A DNA stretch of 55,964 bases from JAJRPT01 sp964465945 (GCA_964465945.1 CAYXMM010000017.1:1-55964); one strand, 5' to 3'; counted from the first letter of the stretch, positions 16,828 through 25,806 are shown. Numbers and translations are program-made. The notes: generated from the letters alone by a model not told the origin.

Positions 16828-17913
16828 ATGATTGATTTGTGCTTTACAAATGATTGGGAACTCTATGGTGATGGCTCTGGGGATTATTACGAGGTTCAGC
16901 ATAATCCTACACTTGAACTTTTAAAATATTTAGAAAAAAATAATGCTGGAATGACCTTTTTTGCTGAAATTGGTCAGCAAATTACTTTTAAAAACTCTGG
17001 TTTAGAAAAATATCAAAAAATTGCTTCTGATGGGGAAATTCTATTAAATAGCGCTTTAGATAATCCACTTAATGATGTTCAATTACATATTCACCCACAA
17101 TGGTTTTTTGCTGAATTTGACGGGAACTATTGGAAACTTCCAGATGATAAATGGTCAATCGGGCAGCTAACAAGCGAGAAAGCAGAAGAGTTAATAGAAC
17201 TTGGCAAGTCATATCTTGAAACAATTTTAGTTAATCACAACTATAAATGTAAGGTATTTCGTGCAGGTGCATATTATATTGAACCATCAAGTCGTATAAT
17301 TGATACCTTAGAAAAGCATAATTTTATTGCGGATTCTTCTATCACAAAAGGTAGGAAAGTAACGCAATACTATGATTACACAGACGCAGAGAGTAATTTT
17401 GGCGTTTGGAATGTATCAGACGTATCAGTTAAGTATAAAGGTAATAGGCAACTAAAAGAATTTCCAATCTACTCAAAAAAACTTTTTTACTCCGAAGTAT
17501 TAAATAAATTTCTACCAAAATTGGCAAATAAAATTCATTATGGAGTAGATATTCCACAAGATGAACTGGACTGGTTACGCGAACGCGATAGGGTTAAAGA
17601 AATTCGTTACCCAAGAGCAAACCGAACTTATAAGAAATTAGACAATAAAAATCTAAATTGGTATTTAAGTAAAATCATATCAAACAATTATATTCAATTA
17701 GATTATGATTATTTACCAGCATCGGTTTTTGTTAGATTTCTAAACGAATTATTAAACAAGTATCCAAACAAGGATATGCCTGTTATTTCTTCTGGGCATA
17801 TCAAAGACGCTCATACGAACTATAATTTAGAAAAAATTATTTCAATTATTAATAAAAATTTCAAAAATCAAATTAAAATTACTAATTTTAGGAATATTCT
17901 TTCTAAATATTAG
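16828..17913 (+). CDS. Polysaccharide-deacetylase-like (NodB-type) protein
   Basis: A 361-residue protein with a NodB-like barrel pattern. It starts at the first catalytic region (MIDLCFTNDWELYGDGSGDYYEV). Further motifs are GMTFFAEIGQQ, DVQLHIHPQW (metal His pair) and VFRAGAYYIEPSSRIIDTLEKHNFIADSS. This variant is common near surface-polysaccharide genes, where deacetylation or hydrolysis of a cell-surface glycan is the presumed role. No signal peptide is visible, so it is either cytoplasmic or exported by an unusual route. It is followed nine bases later by a membrane protein gene. Confidence 0.75.
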   Translation: MIDLCFTNDWELYGDGSGDYYEVQHNPTLELLKYLEKNNAGMTFFAEIGQQITFKNSGLEKYQKIASDGEILLNSALDNPLNDVQLHIHPQWFFAEFDGNYWKLPDDKWSIGQLTSEKAEELIELGKSYLETILVNHNYKCKVFRAGAYYIEPSSRIIDTLEKHNFIADSSITKGRKVTQYYDYTDAESNFGVWNVSDVSVKYKGNRQLKEFPIYSKKLFYSEVLNKFLPKLANKIHYGVDIPQDELDWLRERDRVKEIRYPRANRTYKKLDNKNLNWYLSKIISNNYIQLDYDYLPASVFVRFLNELLNKYPNKDMPVISSGHIKDAHTNYNLEKIISIINKNFKNQIKITNFRNILSKY

Positions 17914-17922
17914 GAATTTATT

Positions 17923-18693
17923 ATGCCACATAGAGTTTTTTCCCAAGAATTTTCTTTCGGAGATTATTTAAAAGAAAGCTTTGCTTTACTTACAAGAAAT
18001 ATCATTCCATTGTTAGTAATGAATATAATATTCATCATTCCAACAATATTCAATAACATAACAAATGAAATATCAGAATTTTCGATTGCGATGAATCCAC
18101 GTCTCTTTTTTTCCACGTTAATAGTGTCATTAATTTCATTTATTGGTAACATCGCAACATTAAAAATCTTGCATAATGATTTATTTGAAGAAAAAAGTAG
18201 TTATTCTGAACTATTTTCATTTTCTTTAAAAAGATATTTTCCTTATTTAGTAGGAATGTTAGTCTATGCTTTATTTATCTTAGTGGGCTCTCTACTCTTA
18301 ATCATTCCAGGGTTTATAGTTGCGATAATGCTAATTTACACTGTCTATATAGTAGTTTTGAGACAATATAATAATCCAGTTGATGCGATGCAATATAGCC
18401 GTAAGCTTGTGAAAGGGCGGTTTGGTAGAACATTTGGTTATATATTAAGCATGGGAATAATGATAATTGTGATATATTTAATTTTTGAGATGATTTTGAC
18501 AATAGCATTAAGCGGGGGTGAAATTAATTTAGCAAATATTGTAAGTTTGGGTCAAGGTCAATCTCCTATTTCGATTATTATATCAAATATTATGCTGATT
18601 TTAGTATCTTGCTTTTCAAGTGCATTTATACTGCTTATGATGATAAATTACGAGGCAGAAAAGGGTTATTTTGTGGAAGAAGGTAAAGAGTAA
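17923..18693 (+). CDS. Multi-pass integral membrane protein
   Basis: A 256-residue protein with about six hydrophobic segments, including IIPLLVMNIIFIIPTIF, LIVSLISFIGNIATL, YLVGMLVYALFILVGSLLLIIPGFIVAIML, TFGYILSMGIMIIVIYLIF and NIMLILVSCFSSAFILLMM. The LLIIPGF..AIML...YIVVLR..NPVDA...S..L pattern matches the poorly characterised DUF975/GPDP-membrane-domain type family. Function is unknown. It lies between the NodB-like gene (9-base gap) and the outer-membrane barrel gene (27-base gap), so the three are likely one transcript. Confidence 0.7.
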   Translation: MPHRVFSQEFSFGDYLKESFALLTRNIIPLLVMNIIFIIPTIFNNITNEISEFSIAMNPRLFFSTLIVSLISFIGNIATLKILHNDLFEEKSSYSELFSFSLKRYFPYLVGMLVYALFILVGSLLLIIPGFIVAIMLIYTVYIVVLRQYNNPVDAMQYSRKLVKGRFGRTFGYILSMGIMIIVIYLIFEMILTIALSGGEINLANIVSLGQGQSPISIIISNIMLILVSCFSSAFILLMMINYEAEKGYFVEEGKE

Positions 18694-18720
18694 TTTAAGA
18701 GTAAAAGGATAGACATCAAA

Positions 18721-20337
18721 GTGAAAAATGGGCTTAATTATTTTTTAATATTAGTATTTTTATTATCAATTAATGTTTTGCAAGCTGATGATTATGTCCG
18801 AAAGATATATATAAACCGCGAAGATGTAAGCCCAGATTCTGTTTTTGGCGCAAGTATTTTAAATGGTCTGCATACAACAACAAAAGAATATATCATCAAG
18901 CAAGAGCTACGCTTCAAAGAAGATGAAGTGTTAAATTACTTCAATATTGAAGAAACCGAGCGTAACCTGCGAGCATTAGGAATATTTACAAGTGTAAGCA
19001 TAGATATTGATACTGTTGGGTTAAATTTTGTTGATGTCTATATTAGCACAAGGGATAAATTTTCTACTCAACCTGCGGTTTTATTTGGAGCAGTGGGAGG
19101 CGCCCAGTCACTGGGATTTATGTTGAATGAAACAAATTTACTCGGTCATAATTGGCAAATGGATTTAGAGTACCTCAACAGAACTGAGAATAATATAGGA
19201 AATCAAGGAAGATTTTTATTAAATAAGAGACGCTTATTTAGCCAAAATTTTGATTTATTTGCAGAGTTATCTGCTAATAGGTTTAAGACAAATCAAGAGA
19301 TTAAACTGGAGAAACCTTTCAGGAATTTCTTAGACAAACAACAATGGGAACTTCACTTCACTAATAACTTTGGGCAAGATTTTATTTATGATAAAAGCGG
19401 GATTTTTGGACGACAAAATCATTTCAAATTGTTAAACACAAGGCAATTAGAATTTAATGGTTACTACCACTTAGCATGGGCAAAAACCGATAGAGTATTT
19501 GCGGGAATTAACTTAAACTATAATGATATTGAACGTGGCAACCCAAATTTAAGACGTGCCTTTGATAACACGGGTTCAATATTATTACATTTTTCGTCAG
19601 TAAGTCAAGAATTTATAAAAACAACAAAGCTAAATGATTATAAAGATGAAGATTTAATTGTCGGTGGGTATGGCTCAGCAATTCTTGGGCGAACAATCAA
19701 GACTGATTCAACTGGCGATGAAGTATGGTATTTAGGTGGAAAAGCAGAGCGCTCATTTTTATTCGATAATTTTTATATCTTTTTAGGTGTAGAGGGTGGT
19801 TCGGGCTTTGTATATTCAAAGGCAAAATATACTTATCAAGAGTTTAATGGATTATTTAATTACTATATTAATAATAATTCAAATTTAATATTAAGATTGC
19901 GTCAGCAAACCGCCTGGAATTGGGATAAATCGCGTCAGTTAATTTTAGACCCTATGTCGGGTTTACGTGGTTTTAGTGTTAATCAATTTGCGGGTGATAA
20001 CAGATTTATAGCAAATCTTGAATATCGCTTTTTCCCGGGTTGGCAGGTGTGGTTGTTTAAGTTAAGTGGGGCAGTTTTCTGGGATAATGGGGCCGTATGG
20101 GACCAGAATACTGGCTATAAGAATACGAGATTTCATAATTCAGCTGGACTTGGCATTCGGCTTCATAATAATATTAGCACAGGTGAGGGTTCTATCCTTA
20201 GGATAGATTTTGCTTGGAACTTTGACGAAAATCGCTTTGGAGGAATAATATTCACATCGGAACAACTTTTTTCGGCATTCCAGAACCACAAATTTCATCT
20301 ACCTTCCATCTTCGGCTTAGAGTTTAACGAGCAGTAG
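18721..20337 (+). CDS. BamA/TamA-type outer membrane beta-barrel protein
   Basis: A 538-residue Omp85-superfamily protein. A signal peptide (NYFLILVFLLSINVLQA) follows a GTG start; the nearby ATG at 18728 is out of frame. A POTRA-like segment at about 55-105 (KEYIIKQELRFKEDEVLNYFNIEETERNLRALGIF) leads to a C-terminal beta-barrel with the GLRGF motif near residue 418 and NLEYRFFPGWQVWLF. It is shorter than BamA (about 800) and has one POTRA-like repeat, so it is more likely a specialised transporter or surface-antigen family member than the essential BamA. Confidence 0.8.
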   Translation: MKNGLNYFLILVFLLSINVLQADDYVRKIYINREDVSPDSVFGASILNGLHTTTKEYIIKQELRFKEDEVLNYFNIEETERNLRALGIFTSVSIDIDTVGLNFVDVYISTRDKFSTQPAVLFGAVGGAQSLGFMLNETNLLGHNWQMDLEYLNRTENNIGNQGRFLLNKRRLFSQNFDLFAELSANRFKTNQEIKLEKPFRNFLDKQQWELHFTNNFGQDFIYDKSGIFGRQNHFKLLNTRQLEFNGYYHLAWAKTDRVFAGINLNYNDIERGNPNLRRAFDNTGSILLHFSSVSQEFIKTTKLNDYKDEDLIVGGYGSAILGRTIKTDSTGDEVWYLGGKAERSFLFDNFYIFLGVEGGSGFVYSKAKYTYQEFNGLFNYYINNNSNLILRLRQQTAWNWDKSRQLILDPMSGLRGFSVNQFAGDNRFIANLEYRFFPGWQVWLFKLSGAVFWDNGAVWDQNTGYKNTRFHNSAGLGIRLHNNISTGEGSILRIDFAWNFDENRFGGIIFTSEQLFSAFQNHKFHLPSIFGLEFNEQ

Positions 20338-20351
20338 GAGAAATTGTAAGA

Positions 20352-20480
20352 TTTGTTAATTCTTTTTTTGGAGAAGTTGAAATCTTTTTTTTATTTTTGT
20401 ATTCGTAACACATTGATTACAATAATTATAATTATAAAAAGTTGAAATCTTTTTTGTTAGATTTGCAAATCTTTTGAAAT
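20352..20480 (+). repeat. ~128-bp direct repeat, upstream copy (Fic 5' region)
   Basis: This sequence recurs at 21676-21803. Both copies begin TTTGTTAATTC plus a T run and GGAGAAGTTGAAATC, and end GATTTGCAAATCTTTTGAAAT; the middle 40-50 bases are diverged. Each also repeats TTGAAATCTTTTTT internally. This copy ends in a perfect 14-base palindrome AGATTTGCAAATCT (20459-20472), a plausible operator just before the Fic start at 20486. Confidence 0.8.
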
Positions 20481-20485
20481 ATTTT

Positions 20486-21655
20486 ATGAATACTTCTACA
20501 TTCAGCCATTACGATTTAGAGTTATTTGAGCCGAAGTTTAGCTCAAAACTTACTGATTTGATTATCGAGTTAGAAAGCTTAAGAGTTAAAGAGCTAAGTG
20601 GTTCAACTCATAAGCAGACATTTTTTCAACTTAAACATTTATTTCATACTTTAGAAAGCATTGGTTCTTCACGTATCGAAGGAAATAACACTACAATTGT
20701 AGCATATTTAGAAACTAAAATATCTTCAAATTCTATTGTTGATCATCAACCAAACATTATTGAAATTCAAAATATAGAACATGCTATAGAATTTATTGAG
20801 AACACTATTAGCACCAATCCAATAAATAGAGCGTACATCAGTGAACTACATAAATTAGTTGTCAATGAATTGCAACCAGCTCCAAAAGGAGAAGGCGATG
20901 CCACACCCGGTGAATATAGAAAAAATAATATTAAAATTCTGAATTCAAGTCATAATCCACCTGATTTCAGTCAAGTTCCAAATTATATGGAAGAGTTATT
21001 TAGTTTTGTTAATTCAGATACACCAAAAAAATATGACCTTTTAAAAGTAGCGATGGCGCATCATAGGTTTGTATGGATTCATCCTTTTCGAAATGGCAAT
21101 GGCAGAACTGTGCGTCTGCTTACTTATGCAATGCTTGTTAAATTTGGGTTTAACCTTAATATTAGAAGAATAATCAACCCAACAGCAATTTTTTGTAGCG
21201 ACAGGAATGTTTATTATGATATGCTTGCTAAAGCCGATAGTGGAACAAGACAGGGAATATCTGAATGGTGTGAGTATGTTTTAACAGGTCTAAAAAATGA
21301 AATTGAAAAAATTGACAAATTAACTGATTATAATTTTTTAAAAGATAATTTTTTAAAACCAGCAATAGAATACTCGCTAAAAACAAAAGTCATTACAGAT
21401 ATAGAGTTTCAAATACTTAATTTAACAATAGACAAGCAAGTTATTCAAAATGTTGATTTAGAAGGGTTATTTATAAATAAAGCAAAATCTGAAATTTCAC
21501 GTCAAATAAAAAAACTGATAGATAAAAAAATGCTAATGAATGAAACTGATGCAAAAAGAAAGTATACTTTGCGATTTGATAACAATTATTTAATAAGAGG
21601 AATAACAATAATGTTAGATAAAAATGGCTTCCTACCTATCCGTGATGAAGTGTAG
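20486..21655 (+). CDS. Fic family protein (class II, with inhibitory helix)
   Basis: A 389-residue Fic AMP-transferase-type protein. I start at ATG 20486; a TTG at 20474 is in frame but lies in the palindrome region. The inhibitory motif (S/T)xxxE(G/N) is S61-E65-G66 in the N-terminal helix. The catalytic loop HPFRNGNGR is at 199-207 with an intact histidine, followed by a C-terminal winged-helix-like segment (KSEISRQIKKLIDKKMLM). Class II Fic proteins usually AMPylate a target protein and are self-inhibited; target and biological role here are unknown. The gene sits alone between two ~128-bp direct repeats, suggesting a mobile or duplicated cassette. Confidence 0.88.
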   Translation: MNTSTFSHYDLELFEPKFSSKLTDLIIELESLRVKELSGSTHKQTFFQLKHLFHTLESIGSSRIEGNNTTIVAYLETKISSNSIVDHQPNIIEIQNIEHAIEFIENTISTNPINRAYISELHKLVVNELQPAPKGEGDATPGEYRKNNIKILNSSHNPPDFSQVPNYMEELFSFVNSDTPKKYDLLKVAMAHHRFVWIHPFRNGNGRTVRLLTYAMLVKFGFNLNIRRIINPTAIFCSDRNVYYDMLAKADSGTRQGISEWCEYVLTGLKNEIEKIDKLTDYNFLKDNFLKPAIEYSLKTKVITDIEFQILNLTIDKQVIQNVDLEGLFINKAKSEISRQIKKLIDKKMLMNETDAKRKYTLRFDNNYLIRGITIMLDKNGFLPIRDEV

Positions 21656-21675
21656 TTTAAGTACTTTTTTAGCAA

Positions 21676-21803
21676 TTTGTTAATTCTTTTTTTGGAGAAG
21701 TTGAAATCTTTTTTTATTTTCAGATTTGTAATTTATTGAGAATAAATGAATAAAATTTATAAAATTGAAATCTTTTTTATTTGATTTGCAAATCTTTTGA
21801 AAT
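21676..21803 (+). repeat. ~128-bp direct repeat, downstream copy (before nuclease gene)
   Basis: Second copy of the element at 20352-20480. It contains a 12-base perfect palindrome, GATTTGCAAATC (21783-21794), about 50 bases before the nuclease gene. The two copies frame the Fic gene exactly. Confidence 0.8.
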
Positions 21804-21842
21804 AATTTACAATATATAAGAGTTTAGAATCGTAGTTAAATT

Positions 21843-22733
21843 ATGAAATCATTTATTAAATGGATATTAATTATTTTAGTCGTGATGACTATCGGAACGT
21901 ATATTTATGAGTATTATAATAAAAGCAATATCTCTACAAAAAAGATTTCGAGTGATTCAATAGACCAATCAGAAAGAACACCGCTTGCTGATGATAACAA
22001 TCAAAAGGTTAACACGGAAGTTGAAAACGAAACATTCATTAAATTCATACCAATTCAAGAATTAGAACTCCCAAACGATAACACTTTTGTTACCCACCTT
22101 GCTTATACTTTGTCTTATAACGAAGAATTTGAGCAAGCTGATTGGGTAGCTTATGTGCTTTCTTGTAGCGAAACTCAAGGCGATATAAAAAGGTCAAACA
22201 AGTTTAAAGTAGATGAAGATATTGTTTCCGGTTCTGCAGAAAATTCAGACTATTCAAAATCCGGATATGACAGGGGGCACTTAATGCCAGCAGCTGATAA
22301 TTCTTGGAATAAGACTGCTATGGAACAATCATTCTATTACTCTAATATGTCCCCTCAGAAGCCAAGTTTTAATAGAGGTATTTGGAAGCAATTAGAAGAA
22401 CAAGTTCGGGATTGGGCTTGTCAATTCGACAGTATTTATGTTGTAACTGGTCCGATTTTTTCTCAAAATATGCTAACTATTGGAACAAATAAAGTAGCCG
22501 TCCCGAAGTACTATTATAAAGCAATTCTTTACTATACAAATTCAAAAATTGAATCAATTGCTTTCGTTTTACCTAACGAAAGTAGTAACAAAGAATTATT
22601 TACTTTCGCAGTAAGTATTGATTCTCTTGAAAAGCTTATAAAATTCGATTTATTTTACAAACTAAATGATAAATTGGAAAGCTCTATAGAATCAAGATAT
22701 AACTTGAATTTTTGGTTTAACAACGTTAATTAA
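21843..22733 (+). CDS. Membrane-anchored DNA/RNA non-specific endonuclease
   Basis: A 296-residue NUC1/Serratia-type beta-beta-alpha-Me nuclease. An N-terminal membrane or signal segment (FIKWILIILVVMTIGTYIY, about 4-22) is followed by a polar linker and the nuclease domain. The catalytic DRGH is at 143-146 (GYDRGHLMPA), with SFYYSNMSPQ containing the metal-ligand Asn, and GIWKQLEEQVRDWA downstream. It should act in the periplasm or outside the cell, degrading nucleic acid for nutrition or defence. Its upstream region carries the repeat found before the Fic gene, and its 3' end abuts a 33-bp tandem array. Confidence 0.87.
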   Translation: MKSFIKWILIILVVMTIGTYIYEYYNKSNISTKKISSDSIDQSERTPLADDNNQKVNTEVENETFIKFIPIQELELPNDNTFVTHLAYTLSYNEEFEQADWVAYVLSCSETQGDIKRSNKFKVDEDIVSGSAENSDYSKSGYDRGHLMPAADNSWNKTAMEQSFYYSNMSPQKPSFNRGIWKQLEEQVRDWACQFDSIYVVTGPIFSQNMLTIGTNKVAVPKYYYKAILYYTNSKIESIAFVLPNESSNKELFTFAVSIDSLEKLIKFDLFYKLNDKLESSIESRYNLNFWFNNVN

Positions 22734-22845
22734 CCCTGACTTTGATACAAAATATTCAATAATTAACCCTGACTTTGATACAAAATATTTAATAATTAAC
22801 CCTGACTTTGATACAAAATATTCAATAATTAACCCTGACTTTGAT

Positions 22846-22945
22846 NNNNNNNNNNNNNNNNNNNNNNNNNNNNNNNNNNNNNNNNNNNNNNNNNNNNNNN
22901 NNNNNNNNNNNNNNNNNNNNNNNNNNNNNNNNNNNNNNNNNNNNN
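22846..22945. other. Assembly gap (100 N)
   Basis: Exactly 100 N inside the 33-bp array. This is a scaffold gap of conventional length, so the true number of repeat units is unknown. Confidence 0.97.
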
Positions 22946-23156
22946 TCAATAATTAACCCTGACTTTGATACAAAATATTCAATAATTAACCCTGACTTTG
23001 ATACAAAATATTCAATAATTATCCCTGACTTTATTACAAGATATTAAATAATTATCCCTGACTTTGATACAAAATATTCAATAATTAACCCTGACTTTGA
23101 TACAAGATATTAAATAATTATCCCTGACTTTATTACAAGATATTAAATAATTAACC

Positions 23157-23187
23157 TTGACTTTGTTACAATTTATTCGTAATTTTG
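23157..23187 (+). promoter_or_regulatory. Candidate -33/-7 promoter formed in the last array unit
   Basis: TTG at 23157-23159 and TAATTTTG at 23180-23187 (consensus TAnnTTTG) are 20 bases apart, the normal Bacteroidota spacing. They lie 26 bases before the ATPase ATG. The last divergent repeat unit seems to provide the promoter. Confidence 0.5.
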
Positions 23188-23213
23188 CCCTGACTTTATG
23201 CTAATTGGAGAAA

Positions 23214-24578
23214 ATGATGACACTTAATAGACTAATATTACAAGAACTTAAAAGTTGGAGGTTAAGAAATTTCAGAAAGCCACTTGTTTTGCGTGGGGCA
23301 AGACAAGTCGGAAAGACTACGATAATTAAAGAATTTGCTAAAGATTTTAAGCATTTTATATCATTAAATTTGGAGCTATCAAAGCATATAAGATATTTCA
23401 ACGAATATGAAGATACTGACAAGGTTCTTGAAGCCCTTTTGTTTGATAATTCTGTAAGTATGGATAAACAGAAAGATACTTTAATATTTATTGATGAAAT
23501 TCAAGAATCAGCAAAAGCAATAAAAATGTTACGTTACTTTTATGAAGATTATCCTGACTTATGTGTAATTTCAGCCGGTTCATTATTAGAATTTACCTTA
23601 CGACGAGTTGAGCACCTACCAGTAGGCAGGGTGGAATTCTTATATCTGTATCCATTTAGTTTTACAGAATATTTAATCGCAAAAGGTCGGGAAAATATTG
23701 TGAATGTAATGAAACAAATACCATTTAATAATGATTATTTTAGCTCAATAATTGAAATATTTCATCGATATACAATCATCGGCGGGTTACCTGAAATCAT
23801 AAAAACAGATTTACATCATCATTCAATAAGCGACTTGACTCGAATTTATGAAAGTATCATTGAAACATATAAAAATGATATTGAGAAATATACAAGTAAT
23901 GAATCTGAGCGGAAGGTTATTAAGCACATAATAGATTCGGCTCATCTTGTTGTAGATCAACGAATTAAATTCCAGAATTTCGCTAATTCGAACTACAAAT
24001 CAAGAGAAATTGGTGAGCAAATGAAGAATTTAGAAGATGCTAAAATAATTTCATTAATTTACCCAACAACAAATACTCAATTACCGATTTTACCAGACAA
24101 AAAGAAATCACCTAGATTGCAGTATTTAGATACTGGCTTATTGAATTATAACCTAAAAATCCAATCAGAACTACTAAAATTAAATGATTTTACTGACGCA
24201 TATAAAGGAGCAATAATTCCACATATAATTAACCAAGAATTAATTTCATTGAATAGTTTAAGTAGTGAGAAGCTATGCTTTTGGGTGAGAGAGAAAAAAC
24301 AATCAAGTGCAGAAGTAGATTTAGTAATAAAGGTTAATAGTTTCATAATCCCGATAGAGATTAAATCTGGACCAAATGGTAAATTACGCTCCTTACATCA
24401 ATTTATGGATAGTTGCAATCATCACTATGCAATTAGAATGTATGCAGGTAAATTTGAAATACAAAAAGCAAAAACAATAAGCGGAACATCATACTATCTA
24501 ATGAATATGCCATATTTCCTGGCTTCTGAATTATATAATTATGCTGAATGGTTTATTAGCAATCCAGCGTATAAGTAA
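23214..24578 (+). CDS. AAA+ ATPase with DUF4143 / nuclease-like C-terminus
   Basis: A ~454-residue protein of the AAA_14-DUF4143 family. Walker A is GARQVGKTT (28-36) and Walker B LIFIDEIQE (90-97); SAGSLLEFTLRRVEHLPVGRVEFLYLYPFSF is the family-typical segment. The C-terminal region has a PD-(D/E)XK-like pattern, D369 ... E382-I-K384 (SAEVDLVI ... PIEIKSG). ATG 23214 is preferred over the in-frame TTG 23205. The family is abundant and its function is unproven; defence, toxin or selfish-element roles have all been suggested. Distinctive here is that the gene is bracketed by the 33-bp repeat: an array upstream and one copy directly after the stop. Confidence 0.85.
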   Translation: MMTLNRLILQELKSWRLRNFRKPLVLRGARQVGKTTIIKEFAKDFKHFISLNLELSKHIRYFNEYEDTDKVLEALLFDNSVSMDKQKDTLIFIDEIQESAKAIKMLRYFYEDYPDLCVISAGSLLEFTLRRVEHLPVGRVEFLYLYPFSFTEYLIAKGRENIVNVMKQIPFNNDYFSSIIEIFHRYTIIGGLPEIIKTDLHHHSISDLTRIYESIIETYKNDIEKYTSNESERKVIKHIIDSAHLVVDQRIKFQNFANSNYKSREIGEQMKNLEDAKIISLIYPTTNTQLPILPDKKKSPRLQYLDTGLLNYNLKIQSELLKLNDFTDAYKGAIIPHIINQELISLNSLSSEKLCFWVREKKQSSAEVDLVIKVNSFIIPIEIKSGPNGKLRSLHQFMDSCNHHYAIRMYAGKFEIQKAKTISGTSYYLMNMPYFLASELYNYAEWFISNPAYK

Positions 24579-24593
24579 TTAACCTTGACTTTG
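24576..24593 (+). repeat. Single 33-bp-array core after the ATPase stop
   Basis: AATTAACCTTGACTTTGT directly follows the stop codon of the ATPase gene and matches the core of the upstream array. Confidence 0.7.
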
Positions 24594-24630
24594 TGTAAAA
24601 AAAAAGGAAGAAATAATCACTTCTTCCTTT
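24594..24630 (-). terminator. Terminator of the folE-rpiB operon
   Basis: A perfect 10-base stem, AAAGGAAGAA (24603-24612) with TTCTTCCTTT (24621-24630), and an 8-base loop. Read on the minus strand it is followed by a run of about nine T, so it ends minus-strand transcription. Confidence 0.8.
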
Positions 24631-24652
24631 AATTATATAAATAAATATATAT

Positions 24653-25096
24653 TTAGCAATCTGTTAGAGAATGTATTTTATTGACTCTATTCTCATGGCG
24701 ACCACCTTCAAACTCAGTAGTCAAAAAGTTATCAATTAATTTCTTTGCTAATTCGACATCAATAAACCTTGCTCCATAACATATAACATTTGCGTTATTA
24801 TGTTGCCTTGCAAGTTTAGCTGTTTCTTCATTATAACAAAGAGCTGCTCTTATGCCTTTAACTTTATTCGCAGCGATAGAAACTCCAATCCCAGAACCAC
24901 AAATTAATATCCCTTTGGCTGAATTCCCGCTTGCGACATCGTTTGCTACTTTAACAGCATAGTCAGGATAATCCACAGAATCATAAGAATCAGTTCCAAA
25001 ATTTATAACTGTATAACCCTTTGATTCAAGATTCTTAATTAATTCAGTTTTTTGGTCAACTGCGGCATGGTCTCCACCGATTGCAATACGAGTCAT
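24653..25096 (-). CDS. rpiB: Ribose-5-phosphate isomerase B
   Basis: A 147-residue RpiB/LacAB-family isomerase interconverting ribose-5-P and ribulose-5-P in the pentose phosphate pathway. Conserved features: GGDHAAVDQK at the N-terminus, the catalytic cysteine C66 in GILICGSGIGVSIAANK, and ARQHNNANVICYGAR. Length is normal. It overlaps folE by four bases as the second gene of a two-gene operon and is followed by a strong terminator. Confidence 0.93.
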   Translation of the reverse strand: MTRIAIGGDHAAVDQKTELIKNLESKGYTVINFGTDSYDSVDYPDYAVKVANDVASGNSAKGILICGSGIGVSIAANKVKGIRAALCYNEETAKLARQHNNANVICYGARFIDVELAKKLIDNFLTTEFEGGRHENRVNKIHSLTDC

Positions 25097-25806
25097 AAGT
25101 AAATCTCTCCTTTGATATGATGCAAAAACTCGTTTCTATATTGTTCCTGCTTGAAAACTCCTAAATATTCTGTTGTAACAGTTGACGAACTAACATCTCT
25201 AATACCACGAGAATTTACACATAAATGTTTTGCATCAATAAGGCAAGCAACATCATCGGTATTCAAAGCGTTTTTAATCTCATTAGCAATTTGCATAGTT
25301 AATCGCTCTTGTACTTGCGGTCGTTTTGCATAATAATCTACAATTCTATTTAATTTTGATAAGCCAATTACCTTCCCAGTTGAAATATAAGCAACATGAG
25401 CTTTTCCAACGATAGGTAAAAAATGATGTTCGCAAGTAGAATAAAGTGTTATATTTTTTTCTACAAGCATTTCGCCATATTTATACTTATTTTGAAAATT
25501 AGAAACCTTCGGCATTTTTTCGAGAGGGGTTAAACCACCGAAAATCTCTTTCACATACATTTTAGCTACTCTATGTGGAGTTCCTTTAAGACTATCATCA
25601 GTTAAATCAAGACCTAAGGTTTCCATTATTTCTTTAAAATTCAGCTCAATCTTGGCAATCTTTTCAGTTTCGGTCATCGCAAAAGCATCGGACCTTAATG
25701 GTGTGTCTAACGAGTAAATTTCGTGGTCATCAAGCATATCAATGCCATTACCATTTAGTATATTTTCTTTCATTAATTTATTAATTTTAAGTTCAATAGA
25801 ATGCAA
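25093..25806 (-). CDS. folE: GTP cyclohydrolase I
   Basis: A 237-residue enzyme converting GTP to dihydroneopterin triphosphate, the first step of folate/pterin synthesis. Zn ligands C125 and H128 (STCEHHFLPIVGKAHVAY) and C196 (AKHLCVNSRGIRD) are present. KLNRIVDYYAKRPQVQERLT and TPHRVAKMY complete the active-site pattern. The first ~45 residues are poorly conserved, so an internal start (Met12, Met24 or Met44) is possible. It is translationally coupled to rpiB by a four-base overlap. Confidence 0.92.
   Translation of the reverse strand: MHSIELKINKLMKENILNGNGIDMLDDHEIYSLDTPLRSDAFAMTETEKIAKIELNFKEIMETLGLDLTDDSLKGTPHRVAKMYVKEIFGGLTPLEKMPKVSNFQNKYKYGEMLVEKNITLYSTCEHHFLPIVGKAHVAYISTGKVIGLSKLNRIVDYYAKRPQVQERLTMQIANEIKNALNTDDVACLIDAKHLCVNSRGIRDVSSSTVTTEYLGVFKQEQYRNEFLHHIKGEIYL

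Larger units (their letters stand above)
22732..23194 (+). repeat. 33-bp tandem repeat array (12 visible copies, interrupted by an N gap)
   Basis: Units begin AACCCTGACTTTG (or ATCCCTGACTTT) and recur exactly every 33 bases: 22732, 22765, 22798 and 22831, then after the gap 22955, 22988, 23021, 23054, 23087, 23120, 23153 and 23186. Units are contiguous with no spacers. Copies diverge toward the ATPase gene. One more copy of the core (AACCTTGACTTTGTG) lies at 24581, immediately after that gene, so the motif brackets it. Confidence 0.92.

Noticed and set aside
22692..23047. Repetitive peptides encoded by the 33-bp array in either direction
   Set aside because: The apparent frames exist only because 33 is a multiple of three and they run through the N gap; no start or ribosome site supports them.
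22732..23194. CRISPR array
   Set aside because: Units are contiguous and 33 bases long with no unique spacers, they diverge gradually, and no cas genes are nearby.
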